Of a stretch of 64,000 bases of DNA, positions 26,770-33,459 are shown in pieces. Where the stretch lies: the NCBI RefSeq assembly GCF_000758545.1, contig NZ_CP009279.1, forward strand, positions 1,302,001 through 1,366,000. Reading direction: 5' to 3'. This stretch comes from Paenibacillus sp. FSL H7-0737. Its GTDB lineage: Bacteria; Bacillota; Bacilli; Paenibacillales; Paenibacillaceae. Both the position numbers and the translations under genes were made by a program. Every line of letters starts with the position of its first letter. The stretch's first letter is position 1. The notes under the pieces are model-generated. The model worked only from the letters and a program-made list of their open reading frames with translations, ran no database searches and was not told the origin of the DNA.

Positions 26770-26845
26770 TCCCTGATAGCTCAGTTGGTAGAGCACTCGA
26801 CTGTTAATCGAGTTGTCACAGGTTCGAGTCCTGTTCGGGGAGCCA
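26770..26845 (+). tRNA. tRNA-Asn (anticodon GTT)
   Basis: Full cloverleaf. Acceptor TCCCTGA pairs with TCGGGGA, D-arm GCTCAGTTGGTAGAGC, anticodon loop CTGTTAA (GTT at 26803-26805), T-arm with GGTTCGAGTCC, discriminator G, and an encoded CCA. Confidence 0.97.
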
Positions 26846-26852
26846 TTTTTAT

Positions 26853-26941
26853 GGAGAGATACCCAAGTGGCTATAAGGGGACCCTCTGCTAAGGGGTTAG
26901 ACTGCGTAAGCGGTGCGTGGGTTCGAATCCCACTCTCTCCG
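26853..26941 (+). tRNA. tRNA-Ser (anticodon GCT)
   Basis: A class II tRNA with a long variable arm. Acceptor GGAGAGA pairs with TCTCTCC, anticodon GCT is at 26888-26890, and the T-loop is GTTCGAATC. The discriminator is G and CCA is not encoded. It lies seven bases after tRNA-Asn. Confidence 0.95.
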
Positions 26942-26958
26942 TTCTGAATTACATAAGA

Positions 26959-26987
26959 AGAGCTTCCATTATGGGGGCTCTTTTTTT
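26959..26987 (+). terminator. Intrinsic terminator of the tRNA-Asn/Ser unit
   Basis: A 9-bp stem AGAGCTTCC/GGGGGCTCT with two G-T pairs, followed by a T7 run. Confidence 0.8.
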
Positions 26988-27253
26988 GTTGTGTAAAATT
27001 ATTTTTTCGGTGGCTAAATTCGAATTATCAGTGATTATATTCTATATTTTGGAAGGTGAATAGAGTGAAAAAGGCGAAAGTTTACTGAAGTATACGCAAA
27101 ATAGAAGACGTTTGAGAAATCGATTTTAGCATCAAATACATCAGTGGTATCCTGAATCTAGAGACTATTAGACTGTATAGGAACAGATGATTAGGTGAGT
27201 GGTAGTTTGGAGTTGTGGGAGATTGACGAAAAAATTTGAAATGAGGAAAATTC
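26988..27253. other. AT-rich intergenic stretch without a supportable gene
   Basis: Only short broken frames are present. GTGAAAAAGGCGAAAGTT after GGAAGGTGA near 27064 stops after seven codons and may be the remnant of a start. No RNA gene or repeat was seen. Confidence 0.5.
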
Positions 27254-27715
27254 ATGGATACCAAACATAGGCAGGATCGACTTCAATATCTATTACAACA
27301 TCAAGACAAAAAGAATAAAAAGATTATAACAAGTTCTTTGTTTGATGAATGCATACAAACTCTTGGAAAGCAGACCCTTATATTTAGTTCAGAGAAATCA
27401 AAGGAAATATATAAAGATTTTAGTGCAGAGTATGAAATCACATTTTATGGTCGAATCGAATGGTCAAATTATGATTTTATAGAAATAACGGCAGAAGTAA
27501 TAGAAAACAACACGAGATATATTGATAGATCAAAAGAGATGTATGTACTGTGGAGTCATGGCGAAGATCCAGTTATACAAACTACGTTAGAATCTGCATT
27601 AAAGAACTTAAATAATATAACTGCGGTCTCACCAGATATATGGTTTTATCGACCAAATGAATTTGTGATTGAGATCTTTCATGATGGAGTAATAAGAGGA
27701 CATAAAAAATATTGA
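27254..27715 (+). CDS. Hypothetical protein, possibly an orphan toxin-immunity protein
   Basis: A 153-residue soluble protein with no signal peptide or membrane segment and a marked Lys/Glu/Ile/Asn bias. Its codon use is more AT-rich than in the flanking genes, which fits horizontal origin. Features such as FDECIQTLGKQTLIFSSEKSKEIYKDF and a C-terminal FYRPNEFVIEIFHDG strand remind me of contact-dependent-inhibition immunity proteins annotated in Bacillales, but the resemblance is from memory and weak. No partner toxin gene lies beside it. GAGGAAAA precedes the ATG. Confidence 0.6.
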   Translation: MDTKHRQDRLQYLLQHQDKKNKKIITSSLFDECIQTLGKQTLIFSSEKSKEIYKDFSAEYEITFYGRIEWSNYDFIEITAEVIENNTRYIDRSKEMYVLWSHGEDPVIQTTLESALKNLNNITAVSPDIWFYRPNEFVIEIFHDGVIRGHKKY

Positions 27716-27811
27716 AATATTGTTTATGTGATTCATGAAGTCGTCAGCAAGACGAATTATATTCATGATCAAAAAGGCGATCATAAAAAAACATCTGTGG
27801 GAGCGTAATTA

Positions 27812-28003
27812 ATGGATAATATATTATTGATAACATCTGGAGTTCTTCTTTTATTATTTAGTTTTTCAATGTTTATATTAATAATTCGAAGTGCAATTGA
27901 TGGATCAAATATGTCAAAAAAAATGGATGTTTTAATTGATGAAATTAGAATGCTTAGAACAGAAATTAAGAACAACAAACATATAATTGATAAGAAAATT
28001 TGA
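27812..28003 (+). CDS. Small membrane protein with a short coiled-coil tail
   Basis: A 63-residue protein with one N-terminal hydrophobic helix (ILLITSGVLLLLFSFSMFILII), then a charged helix (SKKMDVLIDEIRMLRTEIKNNKHIIDKKI) with heptad spacing. A GGGAG site lies eight bases before the ATG. After its TGA the same frame stays open for 42 more codons (to 28132), which might be chance or a nonsense-truncated longer gene. The function is unknown. It lies in the AT-rich, decaying segment between tRNA clusters. Confidence 0.5.
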   Translation: MDNILLITSGVLLLLFSFSMFILIIRSAIDGSNMSKKMDVLIDEIRMLRTEIKNNKHIIDKKI

Positions 28004-28375
28004 GAGTGTTCCATTGAAGTAGAAACTTTCGATAGCATAGCGTCTACGCATCGTAGTCTTACTGATGGTCCACTCAAGGAATTTCGAATAGAGTTGAATC
28101 AGGAGAATAACCCTGCGAGGCTACCTACGTAAAACACATAAAGTTCATAGGATCTGCAAGGTGAAGTTTTTTTGTATGAATTCTATGCGTCTTTGAGCTT
28201 TGAAAAAAGGAAATAACCAAAAGGTGAACAAGCATTATAAAGGCGTAATCAAGGCAGAATTAACCTGCGGATAACGTCGCATTTCTGCTTCGTAAATTAA
28301 CCGATGCTACGCACCTGAAGCGGCTTGGACGTCAGAAATGCATATGCATACGACTTAATCTGAAAGGGTTTTATA
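28004..28375. other. Intergenic stretch holding a hairpin repeat and no clear gene
   Basis: Apart from the open frame that continues after the small membrane-protein gene (to 28132) and the hairpin element at about 28262-28355, no gene is supported. No start with a ribosome site is seen. Confidence 0.4.
28262..28355. repeat. Imperfect hairpin repeat, copy 1
   Basis: Nested inverted repeats: GCATTTCTG pairs with CAGAAATGC, and an inner GCTTC pairs with GAAGC. The right side (ACGTCAGAAATGCATATGCATA) is related to ACGTCAGGAATGTGCAATGCTA at about 29800, so this is a dispersed element rather than a one-off hairpin. Confidence 0.5.
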
Positions 28376-28584
28376 ATGCCATATCATAATTTTATTGTTG
28401 GAATACAGTCACAAATTCATTTAGCCTTAAAACCAGAAGGTATTGATCGTTAAATGAATCACTTTGATCAAAATTCTGAGAATTCAATATCCTGGTTTGT
28501 TGAAAAATAAAGTTTGAGACAATTCGAGAGGCACAGGAATGGGTTTCTAGTGGTCACTTAAATGAGATAGGTTACTATTTATAA
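28376..28584 (+). pseudogene. Decayed gene with an internal stop and a frameshift
   Basis: An ATG with an upstream AAAGGG opens a frame reading MPYHNFIVGIQSQIHLALKP and stops at TAA 28451-28453. The same frame continues as NHFDQNSENSISWFVEK to a second TAA, and a shift then gives KFETIREAQEWVSSGHLNEI ending at 28584. Coding-like composition in all three pieces points to one ancestral protein of about 70 residues, now broken. The family is not recognised. Confidence 0.5.
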
Positions 28585-28648
28585 TAGAGTGGTTAACCAC
28601 TCAGAAACGTTAGTCGAAATGTTAGAGATAAACCATCAGGAGGAACTT

Positions 28649-29074
28649 ATGTCGATTAATCCTAAGATATTTTATAGCACAAATGAAGAAACAGATTACG
28701 TCAGAAAAAAACTTATTGAATTTAACTCTAAACAAGTACCAAACGGCATTTATGAGGAGATAAATTTATGCTTGAAGGATGATAATGGAGATATTGTTGC
28801 CGGTATCAACAGTGCGATTTGTTGGAATTGGATGGAAATTGGTATTTTGTGGGTGGATGATAACTATCGTAGTCAAGGTTACGGGAAAAGATTATTGGAA
28901 GAAGCAGAGAAAGTTGCCAAAGCAAAGAAATGTACTTTTATCAAATTAGATACATTCAGTTTTCAAGCGCCCGAATTTTATAAGAAGTATGGATAAAAAG
29001 TAATTGCAACTATCGAAGATGCTCCGCTTGGAAGTAAACACTTTTACTACAAGAAGGATCTTAGCTATGATTAA
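28649..29074 (+). pseudogene. GNAT acetyltransferase with a premature stop
   Basis: MSINPKIFYS starts after a good AGGAGGAA site. Motif A of GNAT enzymes is present as WVDDNYRSQGYGKRLLEEAE, then IKLDTFSFQAPEFYKKYG. At 28994-28996 a TAA falls exactly where family members have Tyr after YKKYG. The same frame then continues as KVIATIEDAPLGSKHFYYKK and ends at 29074, the expected C-terminal strand. A single T-to-A (or C-to-A) change explains this. The truncated 115-residue product lacks the last strand and is probably inactive. Confidence 0.75.
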
Positions 29075-29122
29075 GGTGGCTTGAGGAAGGCATAAACCTA
29101 AAATCAAAGGAGAGAAACAACT

Positions 29123-29728
29123 GTGGAGCTTTTTAAACAAATACCCTTGTACAGATTTTTGGCTTTATGTAATGAAAGTGGCATGGAAAAGACCATATTA
29201 GATTGTGGGGCAGGAGGGGATACTCCTCCACTAAGTTTGTTTGCGAATTATGGATACGCTACATATGGAATAGAGATGAATGTTGAACAAATGAACAGAG
29301 CTAATCAGTTCGCAGCAGAAAGAGGGCAGAATTTAAACATACATCAGGGTGACATGAGACAGTTGGCATTAAACGATGAGTCGATGAGTTTTGTGTATTC
29401 TTATAATTCTATTTTTCATATGAGAAAACAAGATGTGAAAGAAGCGATAAATGAATTGAAACGGGTGCTAAAACCTGGTGGATTATTATTTGTTAATTTT
29501 TTAACCCTTAAGGATTTTCGAGTCGGTGACGGAGTTGATTTAGGAGAACATCAGTATGAGCAAATGGAAGATGATGAATTAGTAATTCACTCTTATTATG
29601 ATTATGATGAGGCGGACTCTATGTTTTCTGATATGCAATTAATATATAAAGAAGATCGAGTGCTTGAAAGAAAGTTTGAAGGCGAATGGATACGGCAAGG
29701 ATTTATCGATTACATATATGAAAAATAG
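29123..29728 (+). CDS. Class I SAM-dependent methyltransferase
   Basis: A 201-residue protein. Motif I is ILDCGAGGDTPPLSLF (about residues 25-40), the acidic residue of motif II is in YGIEMNVEQMNRA, the adenine-binding stretch is HQGDMRQL, and FVYSYNSIFHMRK, then LKRVLKPGGLLFVNFLT mark motifs IV-VI. The start is a GTG preceded by AAAGGAGAG nine to ten bases upstream. The substrate is unknown. The gene lies between the broken GNAT gene and a hairpin repeat, in AT-rich surroundings. Confidence 0.85.
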   Translation: MELFKQIPLYRFLALCNESGMEKTILDCGAGGDTPPLSLFANYGYATYGIEMNVEQMNRANQFAAERGQNLNIHQGDMRQLALNDESMSFVYSYNSIFHMRKQDVKEAINELKRVLKPGGLLFVNFLTLKDFRVGDGVDLGEHQYEQMEDDELVIHSYYDYDEADSMFSDMQLIYKEDRVLERKFEGEWIRQGFIDYIYEK

Positions 29729-29733
29729 CAAAT

Positions 29734-29825
29734 AATGCATTCACATTGCAGACCATAAGCTCTTGGATTGACAGCTTCGTTTATCTACGCTGTTCGAACG
29801 TCAGGAATGTGCAATGCTATGGGGA
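29734..29825. repeat. Imperfect hairpin repeat, copy 2
   Basis: Related to the element at 28262-28355: shared ACGTCAGRAATG near the right end, the same GCTTCGT and CTACGC islands, and matching outer arms (GCATTCACATT against GGAATGTGC). It lies directly after the methyltransferase stop and could also serve as a 3' end structure. Confidence 0.45.
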
Positions 29826-29962
29826 ATTAGCGTAAATTAATAAGTACGATGGAGATCTGATAATGTCTAAATCATCTCTTGTAAAGCGGGTTACTAATAT
29901 TGCTCGCAATTAAATGTGGATACTTTCAAGAGGGTTATGATGATAAAAAAGGAGATGTGCCA

Positions 29963-30421
29963 ATGAATAACAGATCAGATTTGCTAAATCAGTTTAAGGA
30001 ATGGAATGGATTTGTTCTAGAAATTATTGATTTAGATTGGAAAACATCCATCGCTGAAGGAAAATGGACAATTCATGATGTTGTTAGTCATATTATGTTA
30101 TGGGATAAATACTTCTATGAATCGACGATAGAACCGATAGCATGTGATAAAGCGATAACACTTCAACTTATTGATTACGATCAATTCAATAATGATGCTG
30201 TTACATATGGTAAGACAAAAACCAAAGATGAATTAATAGAATTGACTATGAAGTATCGTAACTTACTATTAGATTGTATAAGTAGCCTTGAAGAGGGGAA
30301 ATACTCGGGGAAATATGTTGACGGAAGGTTTTCCTTTGAGTCCTATTTAAAGGATTTTATATCGCATGACCGACATCATATGATGCAGATTAAAGAATTG
30401 GAATTAAAAGGGAGAATATGA
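29963..30421 (+). CDS. DinB-like family protein (second type)
   Basis: A 152-residue four-helix protein with HDVVSHIMLWDKYFYES near residue 40 and SHDRHHMMQIKELE at the C-terminus, giving the three His positions expected for a metal site in the DinB/DUF1706-like superfamily. The ATG at 29963 follows AAAGGAGAT; the longer frame from 29900 has no site. It is more AT-rich than the other DinB-like gene at 10.9 kb and not closely similar to it by eye. The stop codon lies inside a hairpin that overlaps the terminator. Confidence 0.78.
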   Translation: MNNRSDLLNQFKEWNGFVLEIIDLDWKTSIAEGKWTIHDVVSHIMLWDKYFYESTIEPIACDKAITLQLIDYDQFNNDAVTYGKTKTKDELIELTMKYRNLLLDCISSLEEGKYSGKYVDGRFSFESYLKDFISHDRHHMMQIKELELKGRI

Positions 30422-30424
30422 ACA

Positions 30425-30468
30425 ACTTATTCTCCTTCCGTTTATCGGTTGGGAATAAGTTTTTTTTG
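30425..30468 (+). terminator. Intrinsic terminator with an overlapping alternative hairpin
   Basis: ACTTATTC (30425-30432) pairs with GAATAAGT (30453-30460), followed by a T8 run. The left arm is also part of a competing perfect hairpin GGAGAATA/TATTCTCC (30411-30435) over the stop codon. Confidence 0.7.
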
Positions 30469-30595
30469 TATGTACCAATGAGACAAATGTTATATCCAAT
30501 CTAGTAGCCTCCTTAATATCTCTTGTTCTTACACAGACAGCTATACTTTCGTTTACACATCAAGGAGATATGTCTTATCATAACGGTCTTGCGGC

Positions 30596-30760
30596 GTGAA
30601 TTTTTCTATTCGTTACGAGGATCATGGTCCTAGAAGGAAGCTTCTTTATGTTCATGAGATACACAGCGACTCCAGGGAACAATATGAGGAGATCAAGGCA
30701 AGGATTAGACGTGATTGGGATATAGAGATGATTGAAGAATCGAAGAATGCTACAGGCTGA
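30596..30760 (+). CDS. Possible small hypothetical protein or gene fragment
   Basis: A 54-codon frame from GTG: NFSIRYEDHGPRRKLLYVHE then SREQYEEIKARIRRDWDIEM. The composition is strongly protein-like, but there is no ribosome site before the GTG. An ATG at 30570 just after AAGGAG opens a different frame that ends after nine codons, so the body could be a frameshifted remnant. Function unknown. Confidence 0.35.
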   Translation: MNFSIRYEDHGPRRKLLYVHEIHSDSREQYEEIKARIRRDWDIEMIEESKNATG

Positions 30761-30780
30761 AGTGATATGAAAAAAAGTGC

Positions 30781-30809
30781 TTGCCATGTCCTTATATTTC
30801 TGGTATCAT
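30781..30809 (+). promoter_or_regulatory. Sigma-A promoter of the tRNA-Glu/tRNA-Leu unit
   Basis: TTGCCA (30781-30786), a 17-base spacer and TATCAT (30804-30809), with tRNA-Glu 35 bases downstream. Confidence 0.65.
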
Positions 30810-30843
30810 AATTTTTGTTGTCACGTTAAGACAACCTTGCTAA

Positions 30844-30915
30844 GGCCCGTTGGTCAAGGGGTTAAGACACCTCCCTTTCACGGAGGTAACATGGGTTCGA
30901 ATCCCATACGGGTCA
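30844..30915 (+). tRNA. tRNA-Glu (anticodon TTC)
   Basis: Acceptor GGCCCGT pairs with ACGGGTC (one G-T pair), anticodon stem CCTCC/GGAGG with loop CTTTCAC (TTC at 30877-30879), T-arm GGGTTCGAATCCC, discriminator A. CCA is not encoded. Confidence 0.95.
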
Positions 30916-30921
30916 TATTAT

Positions 30922-31004
30922 GCGGTAGTGGTGGAATGGCAGACACGCTATCTTGAGGGGGTAGTGGGTGTATACCCGTGGAGGTTCGAGTCCTCTCTAC
31001 CGCA
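30922..31004 (+). tRNA. tRNA-Leu (anticodon GAG), copy 1
   Basis: A class II tRNA. Acceptor GCGGTAG pairs with CTACCGC, anticodon GAG is at 30955-30957, the long variable arm is present, and the T-loop is GTTCGAGTC. The discriminator is A. An identical copy lies at 32382-32464. Confidence 0.95.
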
Positions 31005-31017
31005 TACAAATAAAAAA

Positions 31018-31060
31018 GTAAGAAATCCTTTGCTTCGCAGAGGTTTTCTTACTTTTTTTT
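31018..31060 (+). terminator. Intrinsic terminator after tRNA-Leu copy 1
   Basis: A 12-bp stem GTAAGAAATCCT/AGGTTTTCTTAC with one mismatch, followed by a T8 run. Confidence 0.85.
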
Positions 31061-31079
31061 ATAGGGTTAGACAAGTTGA

Positions 31080-31703
31080 TTAGTTCTTGAAGGCTCTTGC
31101 ATATTGGGGATAGAGCTGTCTGACACAGTCTGGGCAAATATCATGGGTGAATTGCAGAGAAAGCTGATGTTTTAAAAAAAGTTCAATGTTGATCCATTCA
31201 TCCTTAGAATTTCGAATGGATTTGCAGGAAGCGCAGATGGGGATTAACTCTTGTGTTGGCTGACATGTCGAACAGATGCTTGTGATCCCCGACATCTTAG
31301 TTCCTTCTATAAATACACCCAAATCATATAGAGAAATTATAAAAGCAGCTTCTAGATAATAATCAGAGAGCAGCGGATAGATTTCCAAACGAAAGATTCG
31401 CGTCCCTTTATAGGTGGTTTGTATGATGAACTCAGAGGTATAAATCTGTTGCTCTCTGCGGAGTATAATTTTCACCGAATCATAAAGCTTGGCCCATTGA
31501 TCGGAATCGATGATCACATCTTGCAGAAGCTCCGAATAATAAGCTCCAATCCATTGTTTGTGAGGGGAGAGGCCATATTCATGACTAAATGCTTTCCACT
31601 TCCTGTTGGTGAACTGGATAACTCCTTGGCTGTTGATGACCACTGCATTGTGCGGCAGATATTCAAGTGAATGGATAATGGAAGATGATAAGCATTTTGA
31701 CAA
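31080..31703 (-). CDS. PAS-like sensor protein with C-terminal Cys-rich motif
   Basis: A 207-residue protein. Residues 10-125 look like a PAS sensor fold (YLPHNAVVINSQGVIQFTNRKWKAF ... TYKGTRIFRLEIYPLL). The C-terminal part has CSTC, then CASCKSIRNSKDEWINIE and HDICPDCVRQLYPQYA, a cysteine pattern usually found at the end of PAS/GGDEF and response-regulator signalling proteins, with Cys and His likely to bind metal. No output domain is present. The start is a TTG with AGGAGGGAG upstream, since no in-frame ATG fits. It sits between the duplicated tRNA-Leu genes. Confidence 0.7.
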   Translation of the reverse strand: MSKCLSSSIIHSLEYLPHNAVVINSQGVIQFTNRKWKAFSHEYGLSPHKQWIGAYYSELLQDVIIDSDQWAKLYDSVKIILRREQQIYTSEFIIQTTYKGTRIFRLEIYPLLSDYYLEAAFIISLYDLGVFIEGTKMSGITSICSTCQPTQELIPICASCKSIRNSKDEWINIELFLKHQLSLQFTHDICPDCVRQLYPQYARAFKN

Positions 31704-31932
31704 AAGTCACCGCTCCCTCCTAGAGATCCTTCGGGATGACATGTTAATTAAGGGGGTCAGACGGCATTACATCAGACACTTGTCACCTGAGCGCCTCTTA
31801 TCGTCACTCTAGCCATATGATATAATCGGATAATACATAGTAACACCAATTATATACTTTTTTGCGTTATTTTGCAATAGGTAATTACTTAAATAAGTCT
31901 TTTTTTATTTTTTTGTGAAGGGCGGTTTACGG

Positions 31933-32298
31933 ATGCAGACCATATACGAACGTATAGAGTACTTGATTAAGCAAAAAGGTCTCACCAAGAAATCATTCTG
32001 TGAGCAGTTAAATATAAGCACAGGTAATATGGGAGATTGGAAGCGTGGCAAGTCTACTCCGGGAACACATAAATTGATTGAGATCGGCGCTTTTTTTCAT
32101 GTAAGTCTGGATTGGCTTATTTTAGGTAGAAATACATCTGAAATATTGAAAGAGAGCAATGAGGACTATGAATTCGGAGAAGTGAAGTTGAATGAAGGTC
32201 GAGTGGATGAATTGCGTCCAGAGGAAAAGGAATTCATTAAAGAATACCTAGCATTCACTGAATATCGTAAGCAGAAATGGGTCGACGAAAATTCTTGA
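31933..32298 (+). CDS. XRE-family helix-turn-helix regulator
   Basis: A 121-residue protein whose first 65 residues are a typical XRE DNA-binding domain (IYERIEYLIKQKGLTKKSFCEQLNISTGNMGDWKRGKSTPG), ending VSLDWLILG. The remaining 55 residues are acidic and helical (RPEEKEFIKEYLAFTEYRKQ). I chose ATG 31933 because AAGGGCGG precedes it; an in-frame GTG at 31915 would start in that region. Its target is unknown. It lies between the two tRNA-Leu copies together with the PAS gene. Confidence 0.82.
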   Translation: MQTIYERIEYLIKQKGLTKKSFCEQLNISTGNMGDWKRGKSTPGTHKLIEIGAFFHVSLDWLILGRNTSEILKESNEDYEFGEVKLNEGRVDELRPEEKEFIKEYLAFTEYRKQKWVDENS

Positions 32299-32307
32299 AT
32301 CAACGCC

Positions 32308-32336
32308 TTTACATTTTGGGGAAGTACATTTATAAT
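32308..32336 (+). promoter_or_regulatory. Sigma-A promoter of tRNA-Leu copy 2
   Basis: TTTACA (32308-32313), exactly 17 bases, then a perfect TATAAT (32331-32336), 45 bases before the tRNA. The second tRNA copy therefore has its own promoter. Confidence 0.75.
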
Positions 32337-32381
32337 AATGAATGTTGACCTCAAACAAAGTTTTATGTTTTATCACACCGC

Positions 32382-32464
32382 GCGGTAGTGGTGGAATGGC
32401 AGACACGCTATCTTGAGGGGGTAGTGGGTGTATACCCGTGGAGGTTCGAGTCCTCTCTACCGCA
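32382..32464 (+). tRNA. tRNA-Leu (anticodon GAG), copy 2
   Basis: Identical over its full 83 bases to the copy at 30922-31004; identity continues four bases past the discriminator (TACA). Anticodon GAG is at 32415-32417. Confidence 0.95.
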
Positions 32465-32479
32465 TACAGAATGACGAAA

Positions 32480-32509
32480 GAAGCCTTGCGATGCAAGGCT
32501 TCTTTTTTA
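32480..32509 (+). terminator. Intrinsic terminator after tRNA-Leu copy 2
   Basis: A perfect 10-bp stem GAAGCCTTGC/GCAAGGCTTC, a 3-base loop and a T6 run. Confidence 0.9.
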
Positions 32510-32558
32510 TGCTTAACGAGCAATCGGAAAGCTGTATTTTCGTATATTGGATAATGAC

Positions 32559-32621
32559 AAAAGGATACTGACCGCATATATCACCCAGTGGGCTGAGTGA
32601 TGTGACCAGTATCCTTTTTTA
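32559..32621. terminator. Terminator hairpin of the glutathione peroxidase gene
   Basis: AAAGGATACTG (32560-32570) pairs with CAGTATCCTTT (32607-32617), flanked by A and T runs on the two sides. It serves the minus-strand gene, and perhaps both strands. Confidence 0.65.
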
Positions 32622-32640
32622 AAATTTCATATTGAATGGA

Positions 32641-33120
32641 TTATTTCAGAAGCTTGGAGATATAGGATTCGATCTGCTGAGGAGTAGTTTTAGGAGCAAA
32701 ACGCTTAAGGACACGGCCTTCTTGATCCACCAGGAACTTGGTGAAGTTCCATTTCACGCTTTTTGAGCCTAGAACACCAGGTGCTTCCTTTGATAAGTAT
32801 TTGAATAATGGATGTGCTTCATCACCTTTTACATCAATCTTCTCGAACATTGGAAAGGTTACCCCATAGTTAATCTCGCAGTATTCTGCAATTTCATCAC
32901 TTTCGCCAGGCTCTTGGCCAGCAAACTGATTGCTTGGGAAACCAAGTACTTCGAATCCACGATCCTTAAATTTCTCGTACACTTCCTGAAGCCCTTTATA
33001 CTGAGGCGTAAACCCACATTTGCTAGCTGTATTCACAACAAGGAGTACTTTACCTTTGTACTTGGACAATGATTCTTCTGCACCCCGAAGAGTGTTGACC
33101 TCAAAATCATAAATACTCAT
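32641..33120 (-). CDS. Glutathione peroxidase-family thiol peroxidase
   Basis: A 159-residue peroxidase of the GPx family. The peroxidatic cysteine is in [12 protein letters not shown] (about residue 36), followed by the conserved [12 protein letters not shown] and the tetrad Trp/Asn in [10 protein letters not shown]. In bacteria such Cys-type enzymes usually use thioredoxin and reduce organic hydroperoxides. The ATG at 33120 has a perfect AAAGGAGGT seven bases upstream; an in-frame GTG three codons earlier lies within that site. The promoter overlaps an OhrR-type operator, which supports a role against organic peroxide. Confidence 0.92.
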   Translation of the reverse strand: MSIYDFEVNTLRGAEESLSKYKGKVLLVVNTASKCGFTPQYKGLQEVYEKFKDRGFEVLGFPSNQFAGQEPGESDEIAEYCEINYGVTFPMFEKIDVKGDEAHPLFKYLSKEAPGVLGSKSVKWNFTKFLVDQEGRVLKRFAPKTTPQQIESYISKLLK

Positions 33121-33158
33121 GGATGCCACCTCCTTTGTAATTCTTAATTTTAATTTAA

Positions 33159-33196
33159 CACAATTTAATTGTACACTATTTATGAGGGTGAGCCAA
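33159..33196 (-). promoter_or_regulatory. Promoter of the peroxidase gene with an overlapping OhrR-type operator
   Basis: Minus strand: TTGGCT (33196-33191), 17 bases, TACAAT (33173-33168). The -10 lies inside TACAATT-A-AATTGTG (33173-33159), which differs by one base from the operator form TACAATT-N-AATTGTA bound by OhrR-type MarR repressors. Regulation by OhrR is inferred; no ohrR gene is in this window. Confidence 0.6.
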
Positions 33197-33362
33197 ATAA
33201 GAAAATTCTATGAACCATTAACGCCCATTCGGTTTATCAAATCACAGCAAAATGAATGATCATAAATTAAATGTATCTGTATATATTTTATGGAAATAAT
33301 GACTGAATAAAGGCGTTGATCAGAAAAGAGCAAGAAATAGCCTCCGTGTTAGGCGTCTTTGG

Positions 33363-33391
33363 TTGACATCACTCTTAAAATTCTTTAATAT
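33363..33391 (+). promoter_or_regulatory. Sigma-A promoter upstream of the 92-residue protein gene
   Basis: A perfect TTGACA (33363-33368), a 17-base spacer, then TAATAT (33386-33391). The expected start is about 62 bases before the ATG at 33460. The rest of the 33197-33459 gap shows no gene. Confidence 0.7.
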
Positions 33392-33459
33392 GTCTAAGTA
33401 TCTGAGAATATGTTGCGTGTGCAATTTACAACCAAAAATTTAAATAATGGGTGATGAAG

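Noticed and set aside
27741-27760. CGTCTTGCTGAC on the minus strand, like the SigV-type -10 motif
   Set aside because: There is no AAC block 18 bases upstream and no minus-strand gene follows. GTCAGCAAGAC here is better explained as the loop of a hairpin after the 27254-27715 gene.
27781-28077. 98-codon minus-strand frame opposite the small membrane protein
   Set aside because: No ribosome site and poor composition; the plus-strand 63-residue frame has a start site and a sensible membrane topology.
28250-29830. Hairpin repeats read as integron attC sites between small cassettes
   Set aside because: The terminal RYYYAAC and GTTRRRY core sites of attC are missing at both elements, and no integrase gene is in the window.
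30570-30599. Nine-codon frame MSYHNGLAA with AAGGAG upstream
   Set aside because: The spacing between AAGGAG and ATG is only two bases, too short for normal initiation; kept only as part of the possible frameshift observation.
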